This document shows positions 59,334 to 64,000 of a DNA stretch of 64,000 nt, piece by piece; positions within the stretch are counted from its first letter, which is position 1; each line of letters opens with the position of its first letter. The stretch covers positions 10,430,501 to 10,494,500 of the forward strand of contig CM070578.1 of assembly GCA_036346355.1 (NCBI GenBank). Direction: 5' to 3'. A program made the position numbers and the translations under genes. Under the pieces are notes generated by a model. It worked only from the letters and a program-made list of their open reading frames with translations. It made no database searches and had not been told where the DNA came from. The stretch is from Rhipidocladum racemiflorum. Lineage: Eukaryota > Streptophyta > Magnoliopsida > Poales > Poaceae.

Positions 59334-59342
59334 TATATAAAT
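59334..59342 (+). promoter_or_regulatory. TATA box of gene B
   Basis: TATATAAAT, 37 bp after the end of the Copia LTR. Only this core and a short leader remain next to gene B. Confidence 0.75.
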
Positions 59343-59423
59343 AGTAGATCCCAGTACAAATTATCGTGCAAAAAGCCTCTAAAATACAGAAACAAGCGAA
59401 AAGCAACACCACGCAAGTCTCAA

Positions 59424-59723
59424 ATGGCCCGGTTTGTCGTCATCGCGGCCTTCCTCCTGGCGACCACGACCATCTCGACAGGTCATGCCGTTGCCGGTCG
59501 TGCTCTGGACGAGAGGAGAAGGCCGTGCATAGTCCCGCCTCCGAGCACCGCCGACGTCGAATTGTACGCCCACCTGGAGGGTGGTCCTCAGGATCAAGAG
59601 GCCAGTGGCCCTGCGGCCAACTCAGAGTCAGACGGCCGTGCTTTTGCTCACCACGGGAGCCAGCCGGATGACGATACCGTCGTCTGTGACGATAAGCTCC
59701 CTATCTTTGGAGGAGGAGCATAG
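59424..59723 (+). CDS. Small secreted protein B (99 aa), tandem family
   Basis: Close paralogue of gene A with the same signal peptide start (MARFVVIAAFLLA, cleavage after HAVA) and the same ending (VVCDDKLPIFGGGA). Differences: TTTIST for AMAILT in the signal peptide, DERRR for DKRRW before the first cysteine, and an extra eight residues (QDQEASGP or the register-shifted equivalent) in the acidic middle. The frame is intact and intronless, so the copy is not an obvious pseudogene. The start is fixed by the match with gene A. Its upstream promoter has been moved 7.5 kb away by the Copia insertion, so its expression may have changed. The biochemical role is unknown, and secretion is inferred from the signal peptide. 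Confidence 0.82.
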   Translation: MARFVVIAAFLLATTTISTGHAVAGRALDERRRPCIVPPPSTADVELYAHLEGGPQDQEASGPAANSESDGRAFAHHGSQPDDDTVVCDDKLPIFGGGA

Positions 59724-60057
59724 GTGTTGCCATAGACGAGTGCACCAACCCGCGGCCTTGAAAGATGCACATAACATATTGCGATGAGTATAGAAACGAC
59801 TTCTAGTCGATACATCACCCTCTGTCTGTTTCCACAACGTTCTCTACCGTAAACTCAACATTGAGTGTTTTTCATGGAGCTCTTTTCTGGTTTATTCCTT
59901 CTCTTTATGACTGTCGTTATGTGAGCTTGTTAAAATTCGCGTTCGTAGCCACTCTTTTGACTTGCTTGTGTTTTATCGAGAACAACCTAGTTCCTCCTAG
60001 GTATTTTCATTTTTTTCCAAGAAAAGAATTTCTAGCCTGGTGGAACCAACTCGTGAG
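59724..60057. other. 3' flank of gene B and start of the repeated block
   Basis: 59724-59912 matches the 3' flank of gene A. 59931-60057 matches 46064-46190, and the match is then broken by the 2.9-kb insertion. Confidence 0.75.
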
Positions 60058-60060
60058 TAA

Positions 60061-62964
60061 GGGCGAAAACGGAGCGGATAATATCCGGACCGTATCGGTA
60101 TCCGATATCAGTTTTTAGAGAAATGGCAAAAGAATATAATATCCTACGGATACGGATACAAATACGGATAATTATCCGAATCGGATAACCGGATACGGAG
60201 CGGATATGGGAGAGGAGATATCCGACGGATACGGAGCGGATACGGATATCTGGTATCCGGATATCCGTATACAGTGGAACGCCAATTGATTGAGGAGTGA
60301 GGACTCTGTAGTGCAGGCTGGCAGGCCCAGCCTAATGGTCCCGATCCGGCATTGGCTCTAGAGTCCCAGCCTCCCCTATCCTTCGCTTCAAGCCTTCGGC
60401 TTCAATAGCCCGACTGCCCGAGCCCCGACCCCGAGTGTCCTCCAGGCTCCAGTCCGGCGCTCCTACAAACCCTATCTGCCGCCTCCAATCCTCCCCGCCA
60501 CCAGACGGCGCTGGCGCTCCGCCTCACTGCCACGGCGCCACCTCTCCGCCCACCCGACGCGCCACCTCTACACCACCTCGCCGCAGCGGTCGTAGGCATC
60601 GCCGAGGAGGCCCCACCCGAGCAGCTCGCCGCCGCCTCCAATCCTCCCCGCCACCGGACGGCGCCGGCGCACTGCCTCTACGCCACCTCGCGCGCAGCGG
60701 TCGTAGGTGTCGCCAATGAGGCCCCACCCGAGCAGCTCGCCCTCCTCACCAGCGTCCTCCTCGGCCCACTGCCTCTCTTGGTCTGGTTTGGGCTCGGCGG
60801 TACGGCTTGAAAAGATGTGATAATTGCCTAGAGGGGGTGAATAGGCTAGTTAAAAATTCAAACGAATTTTATCGCAGCGGAAAAGGTATCGGAGTCTCCA
60901 GTATTATATCGAAACTTTCGGTATATTATCGGAATGTCTGATCAATATTGAAATTCTAGAACAAGCAATTAAGTCTAACAATTCACAAAGCACTTTTACT
61001 CTGGATAGGTGCAAGAATAAGTAAGCTATCTAGACTTGAGAGGCAACAAAAGAAAAGTTCAAACAAAGAATTACACACAAGCAAATATCGAGAAATCAAA
61101 CTAGAGAGACAAGAGTTTGTTTCCCGGAGTTTGGATCCTTCAGGGGATCTTATGTCTCCGTTGAGGAGGCTCACAAAGAGCCGGGTCTTTTCCAACCATT
61201 TCCTCCCAAACCTCGGTCACACTTAAGATTCGGTTTTACTCTTGATTTCTTCTATTTCGGAGGCGAAATCAACATTCACAAACTTCTCACATCGTCCCAC
61301 ACTCTACGAGAGCTTATGAGCGACGCCTAGCCATCTAGGAGTCCTTCAACCTCCAAAAGTAACAAATGCAAAGTGGTGTGATCTTGGAGATGCTCTCTAA
61401 TGCTCAAGATGAATGAACTTCGTTTTTGCTCTAGCACTAGAATTCACTTCTATTCCTCACTCTCTAGATGATCACTAGGATCAAATAGGAGGACTCAACA
61501 ATGCTTTGGAATGTGCTCTACAAGCTCACAAGTTCAGCTCAACAAAGTGTGTGACCTCTCAAAGGAGGTGGAGGTGGGTATTTATAGATTTGGACAAAAA
61601 CTAGCCGTTATACCCGCACTCAGCCACATATCGGAACTTCAGATCCCAACATCGGAATTTTCGATGTGTGCAAACTTCTAGAACTTGGTACTGTCTAACG
61701 GTCGAAAGACGATACATCGGAAATTCCAAAGAGACGATCGGAACTTCCGAAGTTTCCAGAGAAAACACTTTGAAAACATACTTCAACCGGTTTTCTAAGT
61801 TCACATCGGACTGTCCGATAAAGTATATCGGAACATCCGAAGTGTCTAGTAAGTACCCAAATTTGTTTTAACAAACATCGGAACTTCCGATACGAAAAAT
61901 CGGAAAGTCCGACTTGTCCAGAGAGCACCTTTTAATGACCTACACGCATCGGAACTTCCGATTGAAACTATCGGAAAGTCCAAAGAATCCAGAGAGTACC
62001 CATTCAAAGAGTATACACTAATCGGAACAACCGTAGTCAAACATCGGAATGTCCGATGTGCATTAAGTGCTTCGGACTCAAGGCCAACTAAGCTTCGGAA
62101 CAACTGGGTCATCGGAACTTCTGACATTACATCGGAATGTCCTACCTAACTTAAAAGAAACGGTTTCGAAGTCAGTGCAGTGATTTCGTGTCTCTCAAAT
62201 AAAACTAGCTATCATTCATTTGAGCATAGAGACTAACTCTAGATCAACCACAATGCATCCCTCTTAATAGTACGGCATTCCTATGACTCAAATAAAGTGT
62301 AAAATACAATTAAACAATGCCGTTTTTCTTACTTGTTCCTTTCGAGGGCAACCAACATTCGTAGATGATCTCATCCTGGAACTTTTACCTGTTCACAAAC
62401 TCATTGAACGCATTAGTCCCTTTAATTGTTTGTCATTAATCATCCAAAACTTCTTTTGGGGCCTAGATGCACTTTCACGGCTCCTCTTCCCTTCCTCTAC
62501 ACACTTTCTCAGTTTCTCCTCTACCCAATTGTCTGATGGTAACCAACCGAGTAGCCGTCACCATCCCTTTCAAAATTACACTATATATTCTGGTAATCTG
62601 GTTCATATTAGCTTACCCAATTAGCTTACACTACTAGCATGAGGGTCATATGAAGTTTATCAATTAGCTTACCCAATTGTTTGATGGTTTATTATGTTTG
62701 TGGATTATGTACTCAGTACTCTAAATCCTAATATTATGTGTTGAAACTTGTGTTTTGGCGTTTACATATTATCCGACTAAATATTCGTTTTCGTTTTCGT
62801 TTTTGATCCGAATCTGATTACTATCCGTTTTATTATTATACGATATTGATTCAATATCCGATCCGTTTTTAAATTATCCGTATCCGTATCCGCATCCGGG
62901 TGAAAAAAATGTGAGCGGATATGGAAATGTCACTATCCGACCGAATCCGCTCCGTTTTCACCCC
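60061..62964. mobile_element. 2.9-kb insertion with GGATATCCG-rich inverted ends
   Basis: Absent from the paralogous block, whose uninterrupted site is at about 46180-46200. Left end GGGCGAAAACGGAGCGGATA; right end is the inverse (...CCGCTCCGTTTTCACCC). Both ends continue with many GGATATCCG / GGATACGG words (60068-60270, 62760-62945). The interior has a GC-rich stretch (60290-60800) with low-complexity ORFs and a nested GGGTGAATA-family repeat. Flanks CTCGTGAG and CTCACGAG could be a diverged 8-bp duplication, suggesting hAT, but this is weak. No transposase is seen. Confidence 0.7.
60815..62300. repeat. GGGTGAATA-family repeat, copy 3 (ATCGGAACTTCCGAT words)
   Basis: Starts CCTAGAGGGGGTGAATAGG. 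It has CGTTGAGGAGGCTC at about 61159 and TATTTATAG at about 61580. From 61625 to 62140 it has about seven pairs of ATCGGAA(C/T)NTCCGAT-like words at 60-80 bp spacing. A small cluster of similar words lies near its start (60885-60955). Noncoding; boundaries approximate. Confidence 0.5.
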
Positions 62965-62965
62965 T

Positions 62966-63776
62966 CACGAGCAGGGTTTCTTACCTTTAATCTTCACAAC
63001 TTTTTTCTTCGGTTATGATAAGGGTTAACCAACCGTTTCCGGATTGAAAATTGAGGTCGCGGCAGTACCGGTTTACCGCAAAAATCGAGTAAAAATCGTC
63101 AAAAACTGAAGGTTTTCAAAACCGAACATTTGAAAAAAAAAATCATAAAAAATTGAAAATGAATCGATTTTCTTGAAAAACTGATTGGTTTTCTCAAAAA
63201 TTGACTGGCGAGTTAAACCTTAGGTGACCGATTTTTTAGCAATTTTCACCAATGTTCGACTGTTTTATGTCACATAAATTTTTCTATTTTTTTTTTTTGA
63301 ATTGGACCGGTTTGCTGACCAGTTTAGGATTTCGAAGTGGCTCGATATGGTCAATTTTCGCGAAAATCGATGAAAACTAACCGATTTTGTGAACCCGGGT
63401 TATGACCGCAACAGATGGATCATATTGTATGAAAAACCACAATGGCCACTGGAATCATTACAGAACACCAAATATTGTAGGCTTGTTTGTTTCTAACACA
63501 GTTTCAGTGTAAGTTAAATAAATCTTGAATCAAAAGAAGATGTAAATAATTACAATTTATTTTTTATTTATGCTTTTAATATTTGTACTATTTTTTTAAA
63601 AGAAAATACATAGAAGCGCCTCTCCAACCAAAACATCAACTAGTAGCATTCAAAATGCAAACTCCAGGTTAAATGCGGCCCTTACTACGTTTAACGTTCC
63701 ACTTAAAATCCTCGAGCTGTTACCCCAGTTGAATCTACTGTACCACATCCACAACGCATGCATACATCTCTGCACC
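62966..63776. repeat. Duplicated block upstream of gene C
   Basis: Continues the match to 46190-47036 after the insertion and runs without a break into gene C's TATA box, so this is the normal upstream region of a C-type gene. Confidence 0.8.
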
Positions 63777-63784
63777 TATATAAA
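63777..63784 (+). promoter_or_regulatory. TATA box of gene C
   Basis: TATATAAA in CACCTATATAAACTC, 95 bp before the gene C start. Confidence 0.7.
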
Positions 63785-63871
63785 CTCTGGATCGACGAAG
63801 AGAAACACATCTGTGCAAAAGGTCAAGACGTTTCCGGCGAACTCAACACAACCGACGATCGAGAACCCCAA

Positions 63872-64000
63872 ATGGGCCACTTCACCGTTGCCGCCGCCTT
63901 CTTCGTCGCGGTCATGATGGTCATCTCGGTGGCGCACGCTGGCCGCACCTTGAAGGAGGGGGAAACGCCGCCATACGCAGCAGAGGGTACGCTTGCGGGG
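63872..64000 (+). CDS. Small secreted protein C, 5' part only (cut by window end)
   Basis: The first 43 codons are present. The signal peptide MGHFTVAAAFFVAVMMVISV ends with AHA before GRTLKEGETPP, the same layout as in genes A and B (hydrophobic signal, then GR and a charged start), although the sequence is diverged. An AGGGTACGC near 63983 could be a splice donor, so the gene may not be intronless. It is the third locus of the array. Function unknown. Confidence 0.7.
   Translation, partial: MGHFTVAAAFFVAVMMVISVAHAGRTLKEGETPPYAAEGTLAG

Noticed and set aside
1..64000. tRNA, rRNA, CRISPR array or organelle insertion
   Set aside because: Nothing with tRNA-like arms, rRNA signatures, regular spacer-repeat pattern or organellar genes was seen by eye.

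Overview
The window is nuclear DNA from a grass (Poaceae), most likely a rice relative (Oryzeae). This is inferred from intron-rich genes with very GC-rich first exons, a dense load of Stowaway- and Tourist-type MITEs, TRIM and Copia retrotransposons, and gene structures that match plant families. I cannot name the species. No tRNA, rRNA, CRISPR or prokaryotic signal was seen.

Left third (1-20.1 kb), ordinary gene space. A plus-strand polypyrimidine-tract-binding protein gene (PTB3 type, 14 coding exons, 444 aa) faces a minus-strand LIKE-COV membrane protein gene (7 exons, 260 aa), followed by a minus-strand group-X AP2/ERF transcription factor gene (2 exons, about 355 aa). From memory, the Arabidopsis homologues of all three lie together on chromosome 1, so this may be an old conserved neighbourhood. 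The LIKE-COV introns carry two miniature LTR elements, a gag-only Copia element and a Stowaway MITE.

Middle (20.1-46 kb), mostly repeats. It holds a 1.6-kb nonautonomous LTR element, Stowaway MITEs, a decayed gag cut by a hAT MITE, fuzzy AT-rich repeats, a solo LTR inside a PIF-like element, and two G-box-bearing foldback elements. There is a possible 49-aa spliced small ORF near 30 kb and one clear gene, a receptor-like protein kinase at 39.4-42.4 kb (7 exons, 515 aa).

Right third (46-64 kb), a tandem array of small secreted-protein genes. Two full genes (A, 91 aa; B, 99 aa) and the start of a third (C, cut by the window end) lie in duplicated blocks. Comparing the blocks gives exact empty sites for several insertions. 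The most notable is a 7.5-kb Copia element with identical LTRs that landed 37 bp upstream of gene B's TATA box and split its promoter, while gene A keeps the intact site. The Copia interior is decayed and holds a solo LTR of another element. A 2.9-kb insertion sits between genes B and C.

Three dispersed repeats (15.1, 43.7 and 60.8 kb) share a GGGTGAATA-type start but each carries its own array of short, partly palindromic words. I do not recognise this family.
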